DNA from: Syntrophaceae bacterium UBA6255
Lineage (GTDB): Bacteria > Desulfobacterota > Syntrophia > Syntrophales > Smithellaceae
Length of the DNA stretch: 16,351 nt
Assembly (NCBI GenBank): GCA_002441205.1
Contig: DJVN01000250.1
Span: 1 to 16,351 of the forward strand
Direction: 5' to 3'
Shown: positions 5,447-13,001 of the stretch, one piece after another
Layout of the letters: each line of letters begins with the position of its first letter
Numbering within the stretch: the first letter of the stretch is position 1
Position numbers and translations under genes: made by a program
The notes under the pieces: model-generated
Databases searched by the model: none
Told to the model about the DNA's origin: nothing
The model's input: only the letters and a program-made list of their open reading frames with translations

Positions 5447-5743
5447 ATGCCCGGGCGCGTGATGAAAATTCGCAGAATTGGGCTGAAGTATTGCGGGGGT
5501 TGTAAACCCCAGTACGATCGGGTGCAGACAGTAGCATCCCTTCAAAAACGGCTCGCAGAAAAAATTGAACTGGTTTCGTACGAAGATCCGAAAACAGAGG
5601 GAACGATGGTTGTGGCCGGTTGTCCCACCGTCTGCGTTGACCTGAAACCCTTTGAAGGACGTCCCCTGTGGGTTGTAGCCAGCCTGCAGGAGATTGAAGA
5701 CTTTATCGAGATCATGAGCAGTGATGATCATCCGCCATCATAA
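5447..5743 (+). CDS. Small conserved-looking protein with CGGC and GCPTVC motifs
   Basis: About 98 residues if started at ATG 5447, or 93 from ATG 5462 (MKIRRIGLKYCGGC). An AAGG at 5443-5446 is too close to the first ATG, while a GTG at 5459 would be better spaced, so the start is uncertain. The protein has C16-x2-C19 in KYCGGCKPQYDRV and C59-x3-C63 in VAGCPTVCVDL, with a mixed alpha/beta pattern between. Four cysteines in this order suggest a small Fe-S or zinc site, perhaps on a thioredoxin-like fold such as 2Fe-2S ferredoxins have, but I do not recognise a named family. It ends 46 bases before the transporter gene. The frame is open further upstream, but that part overlaps the zinc-ribbon gene and is not protein-like. 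Confidence 0.75.
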   Translation: MPGRVMKIRRIGLKYCGGCKPQYDRVQTVASLQKRLAEKIELVSYEDPKTEGTMVVAGCPTVCVDLKPFEGRPLWVVASLQEIEDFIEIMSSDDHPPS

Positions 5744-5789
5744 GCGGTCCCATCAAAATATAAACAATCAACGAAGGGAGGTGCTCGCA

Positions 5790-6854
5790 ATGGAAGAACA
5801 AAAATCCAATTTTATAAAGAGTTTCAATCCCCTCTGGTTTGCCACGGTTCTTGGTTTTGGCGGCATAGCTTTGGCCTCGGTTTTAGTGGCAGAGATATTC
5901 CATATGCTGTGGTTGAATCCATTAGCCACAGCGTTGGTTTATTTTAACCTGGCCCTGGTTGTTTTTCTATTTATAATCTGGGGCATGAGAGTGGTCTTGT
6001 ATTTTAATGCTTTTATGGAAGATTTAAAACATCCGGTCCTGGCAGGTTTTCACTCCTTAATGCCGGCGGCCATCGTCATGGTTTCTCTTAATTTCTCGAA
6101 AATTGGGCAGGCTTTTTCTCTGTGCCAGTACCAAAACCTTTCCATCTCTTTCTGGATTCTGGGAGCTTTTTTTGAATTTATTCTCTTCACCCTGGCCGTT
6201 TACTTCCTGATTGTGAATCAAAAAATGAATATCAATTTTATTAACGGAGGCTGGTTGGTCCCGCCGGTTGCCGCATTGCTGACGACGATAGCCGGCTTGA
6301 ACATCGTTCCCTTCATCGCGAACATTCCCCTGGCTGAAAATATTTTGTGGATTAATTACTTTTTCTTTGGAATGGGAACCTTTATTTTCATCCTGATTGC
6401 CGTATCCATATTCAATAAAATTTTCTTTTCTGAACGATTGGATCCTAAAGTGTTTCCATCCCTGTGGATCATCATGGTTCCCTTCTCTTTAATCTCGTTA
6501 TCCCTTCCTCTGCTGGCTAACACGACGGGCATGTTTCTGCCGGATTTCAAAAATACCTTGATGGGAATAAGTATCTTTCTGAGTCCGATGCTCATTGGGA
6601 TCGGCATATGGCTGTTGATTATTCTTATCCTGTTAACTTACGATTATTTTAAAAGGGGGCTTCCCTACGGGATCGGATGGTGGGCGTTTATCTTTCCTAC
6701 GGCATCTGTTTCTATTGCTTCTCTGACTTATGCCACAATTGTAAAACAGTCATTCTTCGGATATTGCGGTGTTGTCATTTATTTTTTTCTGTTGGCCATT
6801 ACGTTAATCGTCATCGCAAAAACTATTCAGAATTTTATGGTAAAAAACACTTAA
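5790..6854 (+). CDS. TDT/SLAC1-family membrane transporter (TehA/Mae1-like)
   Basis: A 354-residue very hydrophobic protein with about ten membrane segments, matching the tellurite-resistance/dicarboxylate transporter (TDT) or SLAC1 anion-channel family in length and pattern. The opening FNPLWFATVLGFGGIALAS resembles the first helix of this family. Further signs are HPVLAGFHSLMPAAI after helix 2 and GIGWWAFIFPTAS around residue 297. Members move small anions such as malate, nitrate, chloride or sulfite across the inner membrane; the substrate cannot be read here. ATG 5790 has a strong Shine-Dalgarno (GAAGGGAGGTG) 7 bases upstream and is preferred over in-frame codons before it. The next gene starts 13 bases after the stop, so co-transcription with the ferredoxin-NifX fusion is very likely. 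Confidence 0.88.
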   Translation: MEEQKSNFIKSFNPLWFATVLGFGGIALASVLVAEIFHMLWLNPLATALVYFNLALVVFLFIIWGMRVVLYFNAFMEDLKHPVLAGFHSLMPAAIVMVSLNFSKIGQAFSLCQYQNLSISFWILGAFFEFILFTLAVYFLIVNQKMNINFINGGWLVPPVAALLTTIAGLNIVPFIANIPLAENILWINYFFFGMGTFIFILIAVSIFNKIFFSERLDPKVFPSLWIIMVPFSLISLSLPLLANTTGMFLPDFKNTLMGISIFLSPMLIGIGIWLLIILILLTYDYFKRGLPYGIGWWAFIFPTASVSIASLTYATIVKQSFFGYCGVVIYFFLLAITLIVIAKTIQNFMVKNT

Positions 6855-6867
6855 GGAGATATAGCGG

Positions 6868-7443
6868 ATGTTACTGATAGATCAAAACAGATGTGTCGGG
6901 TGTGGAATATGCATAACCGTTTGCCCGGAGGCAATGACGCTGGAAAAGGGAAAAGGGTTTGCAGAAATTTTAACTGAAAATTTGGATTGTATCCGCAAAG
7001 CGATGCTGGCCTGTCCGCAAAAGGCGATTAAAGAAATAAAGGATAGACTGATTTTTGCCATTGGGACCGACGATCATAAAACCATCAAATCAAATGACCA
7101 CGTGGGGCAGTCTCTTTATTTCCAAATATTTGAATATTCCGAAGGGAAAATGGCCTTAAAAGAAACAAGGGAAAATCCCAAATTCAAGGAAGATGAAACA
7201 AAACTTCATGGCGATCCCGGGAAAGCGAAAGCGACTGCTTCAGTATTAAGCGGCGTGGATGTTTTGATCGGTAAAATTATGGGACCGAATATTGTCCGGT
7301 TGAAAAATCAATTTGTCTGCGCGATTATCAGAGAAAAAGAGATAACGGCGGCTATGGACATCATCAAGGCAAATATATGCGCCATTGTCCATGAAAAAAA
7401 CAAGCAGGACAGCAAAGAAAAAAGCGGAATCATACTAAAGTAA
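6868..7443 (+). CDS. Ferredoxin-NifX domain fusion protein
   Basis: A 191-residue two-domain protein. Residues 1-58 form a single-cluster [4Fe-4S] ferredoxin: C9-x2-C12-x2-C15 and C49-P bind the cluster. C19 and C41 are at the places where single-cluster ferredoxins of the Desulfovibrio type may form a disulfide. Residues 62-175 match the NifX/NifB Fe-Mo-cofactor domain (LIFAIGTDD, VGQSLYFQIFEY, GVDVLIGKIMGPNIVRLKNQ, and AAMDIIKAN). The last 16 residues are charged. Such a fusion would place an electron donor next to a cluster-carrying fold and mirrors, in one chain, the separate ferredoxin and NifX-like proteins at 2020 and 2993. AAGGAGATATAGCGG precedes the ATG. Both domains are clear; the joint function is inferred. 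Confidence 0.9.
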   Translation: MLLIDQNRCVGCGICITVCPEAMTLEKGKGFAEILTENLDCIRKAMLACPQKAIKEIKDRLIFAIGTDDHKTIKSNDHVGQSLYFQIFEYSEGKMALKETRENPKFKEDETKLHGDPGKAKATASVLSGVDVLIGKIMGPNIVRLKNQFVCAIIREKEITAAMDIIKANICAIVHEKNKQDSKEKSGIILK

Positions 7444-7565
7444 AAACAGTAAAAATATTTGAATAAGATGACGCGTCCGGAAAGTAAAAACCCTGGCTGT
7501 CCTTTTTCCAGAATAATCAGGAAACCAATGGGGGATAGATTACTCTTCAAAAACTAAGGGGAAAC

Positions 7566-8711
7566 ATGATCGTCAAAATTTTAGGCGCTGAATCTTTGGG
7601 GGTTCGCGGGCTTTCCTGTTTAGTTGAATTGAATGACCGTAAAACATTCATTGATCCCGGCATCGCTTTAGGCTGGTCCCGTCACGGGTTTTTGCCGCAT
7701 CCTTTTCAAATTGCTGTCGGAAAGAACGTTAAAAAGAAAATCATTGAAGAATTAAAAGATGCCAGCGATGTCATTATCAGCCATTTCGACGGAGATCACT
7801 GTCCTTTATCCAATCCGAATCCTTATCAGTTGGGAATCCGGGAGGTAAAAAATAGTTTATCTCATTGCCGAATCTGGTCCAAGGGACCGGATAATTGTCC
7901 GCCAACTCAGCAAAGAAGGAGAGAAGAATTAGCTGAAAGCATCAACAGAGATTTGCAGAATGCCGAAGGGCTGAAAGAAGGACCGCTGGAATTCTCTTTT
8001 CCTGTACCCCATGGGCAGCAAGGCAAAGAAGAAAACAGCGTCATGATGACCAGGATTGAAGAGAATGGAGAAACCTTTGTCCATGCCTCGGATATTCAGC
8101 TTCTGGATGCAAAAACGATCGAGAAGATTTTGGCCTGGCAACCCCATATTGTTTTAGCATCCGGGCCTCCTCTTTATCACTATTCTTCTTCGTCATTTCA
8201 AATGCAAAGGGAAAATGCCTGGGAAAATGCAATGAAGCTGTCGCAGAATGTTGAAACGTTGATTCTTGATCATCACGTCCTGAGATCTGAAGAAGGAATC
8301 GCGTGGCTGGAAGAATTAAAACATACGGCACAAAATAAAGTTTTCTGCGCGGCGGATTTTATGGGGAGGACACCTGTTTTTCTTGAGGCCTGGCGGAAAG
8401 ATCTGTATAAATGTCTACCCGTTCCTCAAAGCTGGCATGAAGATTATCAGCAGGAAAAAGTTGATGTAAATGATTATCGGATCAGGGGCTGGAAGTTTTT
8501 AATGGACAGCGGGAAAATTAAACCATGCAAATGGTATTATTCCTGCCCAATTAAGGAATATACCGATGAAGGGAAATTAGAGAGATACTGGATAGAAAAT
8601 TATTGCTTTGTGAACGATAAGAATTGTATTCGGTATCATATGGAAGAACAATGCAAATATCATCCAGATAACATGTTGCCCAATGGTGAAATAAAAGAAG
8701 ATTTACATTAA
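7566..8711 (+). CDS. UPF0282-type metallo-beta-lactamase-fold protein with Cys-rich C-terminal extension
   Basis: A 381-residue protein. Residues 1-265 resemble the UPF0282 family, best known from archaea: ESLGVRGLSCLVE, FIDPGIALG, a metal motif SHFDGDH (72-78), FPVPHGQQG (145-153), HASDIQLL (173-180), ASGPPLYH and LILDHHVLR (232-240). The usual H-x-H-x-D-H reads H-x-D-x-D-H. Residues 285-381 are an extra domain, PCKWYYSCPIKEY...YWIENYC...NCIRYHMEEQC, with C321, C327, C347, C354 and C363 able to bind zinc or an Fe-S cluster. Family members are presumed metallohydrolases of unknown substrate. Shine-Dalgarno AAGGGGAAAC precedes the ATG, and the next gene starts 13 bases after the stop. The fold is confident; the activity is unknown. 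Confidence 0.85.
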   Translation: MIVKILGAESLGVRGLSCLVELNDRKTFIDPGIALGWSRHGFLPHPFQIAVGKNVKKKIIEELKDASDVIISHFDGDHCPLSNPNPYQLGIREVKNSLSHCRIWSKGPDNCPPTQQRRREELAESINRDLQNAEGLKEGPLEFSFPVPHGQQGKEENSVMMTRIEENGETFVHASDIQLLDAKTIEKILAWQPHIVLASGPPLYHYSSSSFQMQRENAWENAMKLSQNVETLILDHHVLRSEEGIAWLEELKHTAQNKVFCAADFMGRTPVFLEAWRKDLYKCLPVPQSWHEDYQQEKVDVNDYRIRGWKFLMDSGKIKPCKWYYSCPIKEYTDEGKLERYWIENYCFVNDKNCIRYHMEEQCKYHPDNMLPNGEIKEDLH

Positions 8712-8724
8712 AAAGGAGATCGTG

Positions 8725-9402
8725 ATGATTAAAGAAAATGTCAAACAAATATTAGATGAATTGCCAGAACAGGTAGAGTTAGTGGCGGCGGCAAAAGAAA
8801 AAACGCCGGAAGATATCCTGGAAGCCATTGAAGCAGGAGTGAAAATCATTGGGGAAAACTATATCGGAGAAGCAAAAAGAGTTTATAAATTGATCGGGAA
8901 TCGGGTGCTGTGGCATTTTATAGGGATTTCCCATAAGCAGAAACATGATTTTCTCAGAAGGAGCACCCTGCAAATGTTTGATATGATAGAGACGATTGAT
9001 TCTCTGGAAATAGCAGAAGGGGTGGACCAAAAATGCAGCGAGATCGGCAAAGTCATGCCGATTTTAATAGAAATAAACAGTGGCAGAGAACCTCAGAAAT
9101 CAGGCGTGCTGCCGGAAGATGCGGAATCATTAATCAGAGACATATCAAAGCTGCGCAATGTAAAAATTATGGGACTGATGACGATGGGGCCCCGGTTTGG
9201 CAATCCTGAAAATTCCAGACCTTATTTTACGGAAACCAGAAAGCTGTTTGAACAGATTAAAAAAATTAACTTTGCCAATGTAGAGATGAAATATTTATCC
9301 ATGGGAATGACAAATTCTTACCATATCGCGCTGCAGGAAGGAGCAAATATGGTGAGAATAGGAACAAAAATTTTTTCAAGAAAAAAAGTTGTAAAAATGT
9401 AG
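8725..9402 (+). CDS. yggS: YggS/PROSC-family pyridoxal-phosphate homeostasis protein
   Basis: A 225-residue protein of the alanine racemase N-terminal-like family. VAAAK (20-24) carries the Lys expected to bind pyridoxal phosphate. IIGENYIGEA matches the FGENY motif, LWHFIG the WHFIG motif, and LSMGMTNSYHIALQEGANMVRIG the family's C-terminal signature. Members carry or buffer PLP in the cytoplasm and have no clear catalysis. The substitution of ISHKQK for the usual HLQSNK-like stretch is a mild difference. ATG 8725 is chosen over GTG 8722 because AAGGAG then lies 6 bases upstream. It sits between the UPF0282 protein and the ZIP transporter in the same operon. Proteobacterial yggS often lies near proC or membrane genes, so this setting is unusual. 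Confidence 0.92.
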   Translation: MIKENVKQILDELPEQVELVAAAKEKTPEDILEAIEAGVKIIGENYIGEAKRVYKLIGNRVLWHFIGISHKQKHDFLRRSTLQMFDMIETIDSLEIAEGVDQKCSEIGKVMPILIEINSGREPQKSGVLPEDAESLIRDISKLRNVKIMGLMTMGPRFGNPENSRPYFTETRKLFEQIKKINFANVEMKYLSMGMTNSYHIALQEGANMVRIGTKIFSRKKVVKM

Positions 9403-9465
9403 CGGGTTGAAGAAAGATTCAAAATTATTCAACCCAATTACTATCTATCAGAAAAGGAGCTGAAT

Positions 9466-10188
9466 ATGTCTGACGCTTTTATCTGGTTGGCTGTATTTGC
9501 CATTCTTTCAGCAATAGTCAATGCTCTTGGTATTTTTGCCATTGTAAAATATAGAAAGTGGGCGGAAAAAACAAAAGCCTACTTCATGTGTTTTGCCGCC
9601 GGTGTCCTCATTTCAACCCCCTTAATGCTGGCATTGCCTCAGGCTTTGCAGAAAAACTCCTATGCGGGATTTATGGCCGCAGGGGGATTTATATTTATGG
9701 TGTTTTCCAATAAATTCATAAGATACCATGCGCAAAAAGAAAACCTGGCTTTTGGCATAATCGTTGCGGAAGGGATAGGAATTCATTCTTTCGTGGATGG
9801 CGTTATTTACGCCGTGACCTTTAGCGTCAGCATTCTTACCGGTTTTCTTGCCGCGACAGGTTTGGTGGTGCATGAATTTGCCGAAGGCGTTATTACTTAT
9901 CTGGTTTTTATGGAAGCGGAGGTAAAACAAAGAACCGCTATACTTTATGCGCTTTTAATAGCCTCTTTTACCACCCCGTTGGGGGCATTTATCGCTTATC
10001 CTTTTATGGGTAAGTTAACGGGAAGCGGTTTGGGTTTGATGTTGGGATTTATGTCCGGAGTGTTAATCTATATTTCTGCCTCCCATCTTCTGCCTGAGGC
10101 TTTAGGAGATAAAAAGGAACACTCTATCTTCGCTTTTTTGGGCGGAGTCGGTTTGGCAATATTTATTGTATTGTCTAAATCTTTTTAG
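9466..10188 (+). CDS. ZIP-family divalent metal transporter
   Basis: A 240-residue membrane protein with about eight helices. The two family metal-site helices are present: GIHSFVDGVIY (105-115, the HN-x-PDG site in modified form) and VVHEFAEGVITY (134-145, the HEFPEG-like site). ISASHLLPEAL near the C-terminus is also typical. The protein should take up zinc, iron or another divalent metal through the inner membrane. In the first site the usual Asn after His is Ser and the Pro is Val, so metal preference may differ from the standard zinc uptake protein. AAAAGGAGC precedes the ATG. It lies within the FNR-type operon, next to zinc-ribbon and cluster-carrier genes, which fits a metal-supply role. 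Confidence 0.92.
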   Translation: MSDAFIWLAVFAILSAIVNALGIFAIVKYRKWAEKTKAYFMCFAAGVLISTPLMLALPQALQKNSYAGFMAAGGFIFMVFSNKFIRYHAQKENLAFGIIVAEGIGIHSFVDGVIYAVTFSVSILTGFLAATGLVVHEFAEGVITYLVFMEAEVKQRTAILYALLIASFTTPLGAFIAYPFMGKLTGSGLGLMLGFMSGVLIYISASHLLPEALGDKKEHSIFAFLGGVGLAIFIVLSKSF

Positions 10189-10256
10189 GTTTCTGTGTGG
10201 GAAAAAACCGGTGTGTCTAGGGAGAAGACAACCTTATCTAAGAAAGGAGAATTAAT

Positions 10257-10613
10257 ATGCTACAAACAGAACTACAACATGTAAACAACGAAGAAGAAGC
10301 AAAGAAAATTATAGAAGAGAATCCTTTTGTTATGATTTGTTGCGGCCGCATGGGACCGATGTGCATTCCGGTATATAAAATAATGCATCAGATCGAATCG
10401 CTTTATCCGCATGTTATATTTTTGGATATGGATTTTGATATAAGGGATGCGCGTTTTATCAAGAATTTGCCGGAATGCAGATCGTTCATGGGGCTCCCGT
10501 TTACAATTTACTACAAGAACGGAAAAGTCGTCAGGGCGACATCCAGCATTCAAACAAAGGAGCAGATTACGGCTATCTTGGATGAGGAATTCGCTGAGAA
10601 TAAAAAGGAGTAA
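10257..10613 (+). CDS. Atypical thioredoxin-fold protein lacking a CxxC active site
   Basis: A 118-residue protein with a thioredoxin-like pattern: strand FVMICCGR, an active-site-like region GRMGPMCIPVYKIM (30-43), strand VIFLDMDFD, a cis-Pro loop GLPFTIYYKNGKVVRA, and a final helix (SIQTKEQITAILDEEF). The standard WCGPC is replaced by MGPMC, so only C36 remains in the motif; C28 and C29 lie on the preceding strand. It may act with C28/C29 as the redox partner, or bind a metal rather than reduce disulfides. AAGAAAGGAG precedes the ATG. It is the last gene of the operon. The fold is clear; the activity is unknown. Confidence 0.85.
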   Translation: MLQTELQHVNNEEEAKKIIEENPFVMICCGRMGPMCIPVYKIMHQIESLYPHVIFLDMDFDIRDARFIKNLPECRSFMGLPFTIYYKNGKVVRATSSIQTKEQITAILDEEFAENKKE

Positions 10614-11124
10614 TATCTGCCGATGAATCGGTCACTCCATATTCTTTGTTCCACGAAAGTATGGCGTATAACCATGCATCATATCAGTTATTTCTAAAGG
10701 GTTTAAAATGCAGCAAACATTTAAAGCAAATGAAATCGAAATTGGTTAACACCCGTTGGGGTACAAGATTAACAAAACTACTTCACCAATGAATCGTTAC
10801 ACTCGATGGGAAATCGATAAGGATGGCAACTGACATAACGCCATACCGGTATGTTTCAACTCAATGTCTGATGAAGGTTGGATAAAGCATGAAAATCCGG
10901 CCAAGGAATCAGATAACGCATGAAGGGGAATATGCTCTGGATAAACAGCGAAACATGTACAAAGCTTTTTCTGTTTTTCAGTAATGATACTGACTGCAGT
11001 CTTTACAATATACAAACGAACGTGATGCCCATTTCTGCAACAGACGCTATTCGTATTACGGAAAAGGCGTAAATCACCAGTAATACAATATAAAACATTT
11101 ACGTAAAACAGGACGGCCAGTTTG
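10614..11124. other. Intergenic region between two convergent operons
   Basis: About 510 bases between the thioredoxin-like gene and the modC end. It holds a decayed small gene (10708-10923), small palindromes GACTGCAGTC (10992-11001) and TTTACGTAAA (11098-11107), and a short CCGAT-GA-ATCGG hairpin just after 10620. No intrinsic terminator with a T-run was found for either operon, and nothing else coding could be supported. Confidence 0.5.
10708..10923 (+). pseudogene. Small gene with two in-frame stops (71-codon frame)
   Basis: From ATG 10708 (AAAGGG upstream) one frame reads NEIEIG-stop-HPLGYKINKTTSPMNRYTRW, then EIDKDGN-stop-HNAIPVCFNSMSDEGWIK to a TGA at 10921. Codons stay protein-like across both stops (TAA 10747, TGA 10831). 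The text reads well if the stops are taken as single-base changes, e.g. GAA to TAA in 'G-E-HPLGYK'. I do not recognise a named family. It is probably a recently inactivated short gene; recoding is far less likely because the two stops differ. Confidence 0.55.
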
Positions 11125-12195
11125 CTAATTGACTTGAGAATTAACAATACGCACATGAGTGCTTTTGATCATGGCATAGACGGTATCACCAGGCGTGAGT
11201 CCGAGTTTTTCAAGAGAGTGGTTGGTTACAAGAACATCGAACATTGTTTCGCCTGCGCGAAGTGACAAGAGAGATGTTTTTCCCTCATAAGCAATGTGTG
11301 ATAGTTTTGCGCAAATATCGTTTTGTGCGGAAGTATTGGGTAACGGTTGAGTACTGACGATAATATCTTCCGGACGGATAGCAAGTTTTACCTTTGTCCC
11401 AATATCCACTTGATCGATTGTCCTCATGTTAAATCCATTGACATGAATAACGGAAAGACCATTATCATATCCGATAACGTTGCCATCCATCAGGGTCGCT
11501 CCGACAAAACCGGCAACAAAAGGTGTTTGAGGGCGTTTAAAGACCTCTTCAAAAGAACCGAACTGCAAAAGGTGCCCGTCCCGAATGACGGCGACTTTAT
11601 TGGCCAGTGTCCACGCATCTCCCAGATCATGTGTTACGTGCATGACTGTCGTGTTACGCTTGGCGATGGCTTTTTTAAGAAGCGCTCTTGTGTCGCGTTT
11701 GGTTTGCGGGTCCAGGGCGGAAAACGGCTCATCCATAAGGAGCATTTTAGGTTCGACAACCAGGGAGCGGGCCAGGGCCACGCGTTGCTGTTCCCCGCCG
11801 GAAAGAGTTGCCGGTTTCCGATGAAGCAGATGGCCGATGGACAGGGACGCAGCGATTTCTTGAATTTTTTCTTTCATTCCAAGAGGATTTCTTTTCTTCA
11901 AACCGTATTCAATATTTTTATAGACTGTAAAATGTGGCAGAAGTGCATAGTCCTGGTAGACAATTCCGATATTGCGCTTTTCGGGCAGTTCTGTCGTAAT
12001 ATCGAGCTGATCAAGAAAAATACTGCCCTGGTCGGGTGTCCAGAACCCGATGAGGCTTTCCAGAAGGATTGTTTTCCCCGCTCCTGTCGGTCCGATAATA
12101 GTAAGATAATCACCTTTGTTTAGATCAAAAGAGACACCTTTTAGATAAAACTCACCCAGATTAATGTGCAGGTCGGAGACTGTTAGAAAACTCAA
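11125..12195 (-). CDS. modC: Molybdate/tungstate ABC transporter, ATP-binding protein
   Basis: A 356-residue ABC ATPase with Walker A GPTGAGKT (35-42), Q-loop Q81, signature LSGGEQQRVALARSL (131-145), Walker B MLLMDEP (151-157) and switch His189. Residues from about 230 to 356 form an oxyanion-importer regulatory part that includes a TOBE-like domain (KVKLAIRPEDIIV, and GDTVYAMIKSTHVRI). Together with the permease and binding protein it should energise uptake of molybdate or tungstate. The start is a TTG at 12195 with GGAGGT 7 bases upstream; it overlaps the permease stop by four bases (TTGA), a sign of translational coupling. Whether Mo or W is carried cannot be decided from sequence. Confidence 0.9.
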   Translation of the reverse strand: MSFLTVSDLHINLGEFYLKGVSFDLNKGDYLTIIGPTGAGKTILLESLIGFWTPDQGSIFLDQLDITTELPEKRNIGIVYQDYALLPHFTVYKNIEYGLKKRNPLGMKEKIQEIAASLSIGHLLHRKPATLSGGEQQRVALARSLVVEPKMLLMDEPFSALDPQTKRDTRALLKKAIAKRNTTVMHVTHDLGDAWTLANKVAVIRDGHLLQFGSFEEVFKRPQTPFVAGFVGATLMDGNVIGYDNGLSVIHVNGFNMRTIDQVDIGTKVKLAIRPEDIIVSTQPLPNTSAQNDICAKLSHIAYEGKTSLLSLRAGETMFDVLVTNHSLEKLGLTPGDTVYAMIKSTHVRIVNSQVN

Positions 12196-13001
12196 AGACT
12201 TACCTCCGTTCTCTCAAAAACATAAATGGCCACAAAAGAGACAACCATCAGGACAATGCCGCTGGTCAGGGCCATGCCCATGTTGCCGTATGATATATTC
12301 AGATACAGGGTAATCGGCAGCACTTCTGTTTTCATGTAGGTGCCTCCGGCCAGAATCAAGACGGTGCCAAATGTTCCAATGCAGCGAGCAAAGGAAATAA
12401 CCGTCGATGCCAGAATTCCGTTTTTAGCAAGTGGCAGGGAGACGTTGATAAAAGTTTCAAACAGGGAATACCCCAATGAACGGGAAACGAATTCCATCCG
12501 GGGATCGATGTAGTCGAAAGTAGATTTCATGATGCGGCAGGCATAGGGCAATGCCGTAAAAAATTGCGCGGCAACAACACCTTGTCTGGTAAAGACAAAA
12601 TGGATTCCGAGAGCATCGAAGATTTTACCGACAAACGTATTCCCGAAAAGAAGCAGCAGACAAAGCCCCAGAACCAGTTCGGGAAAGGCTACCGGAAGAT
12701 CGATGATTGCTTTTACAAATCCTTTGCCGATAAAATTAAATCGCGAGAGGCTGTAGCCGATAGGCAGGGAAAAAATCATCACCAGAACCGTGGACAACAT
12801 TCCCGTCCAGAGAGAAAGCTTAAGAGAATAAATCATTTCCTCGCTTTTCAAACTGGTCCAGACATCTTTGACATCTGGCACCATGAAAAGCGCGCCGATG
12901 GCCAGAACGAGAATGGCAGTAATAAGAAAGGATATAAAAATCAGAACCGCTTTAAAAAAATTGATTTTTCTCGTGCGATTTTTTTCTTTCAACGCGTGCA
13001 C
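12192..13001 (-). CDS. modB: Molybdate/tungstate ABC transporter, permease
   Basis: A 269-residue inner-membrane protein with about six helices and the binding-protein-dependent permease signature: SRSLGYSLFETFINVSLP followed by AKNGI (about 173-195), the EAA-loop region that contacts the ATPase. The segment DLPVAFPELVLGL matches ModB/CysT-type permeases. The start is GTG 13001; it overlaps the end of the binding-protein gene by 13 bases and the modC start by 4, so the three genes are tightly coupled. A TTG nine bases later is an alternative start. Confidence 0.9.
   Translation of the reverse strand: MHALKEKNRTRKINFFKAVLIFISFLITAILVLAIGALFMVPDVKDVWTSLKSEEMIYSLKLSLWTGMLSTVLVMIFSLPIGYSLSRFNFIGKGFVKAIIDLPVAFPELVLGLCLLLLFGNTFVGKIFDALGIHFVFTRQGVVAAQFFTALPYACRIMKSTFDYIDPRMEFVSRSLGYSLFETFINVSLPLAKNGILASTVISFARCIGTFGTVLILAGGTYMKTEVLPITLYLNISYGNMGMALTSGIVLMVVSFVAIYVFERTEVSL

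Noticed and set aside
9404..9435. GGGTTGAA / TTCAACCC inverted repeat after yggS
   Set aside because: The 8-bp stem has a 16-base loop and no T-run, so it is not a convincing terminator, and downstream genes keep the operon spacing.
10797..11156. A 119-codon minus-strand frame overlapping the modC end
   Set aside because: It overlaps both the modC 3' end and the pseudogene, has no ribosome site and shows no domain pattern.
11347..12123. A 258-codon open frame on the plus strand
   Set aside because: It is opposite modC, which has all ABC ATPase motifs. The plus-strand text is not protein-like.
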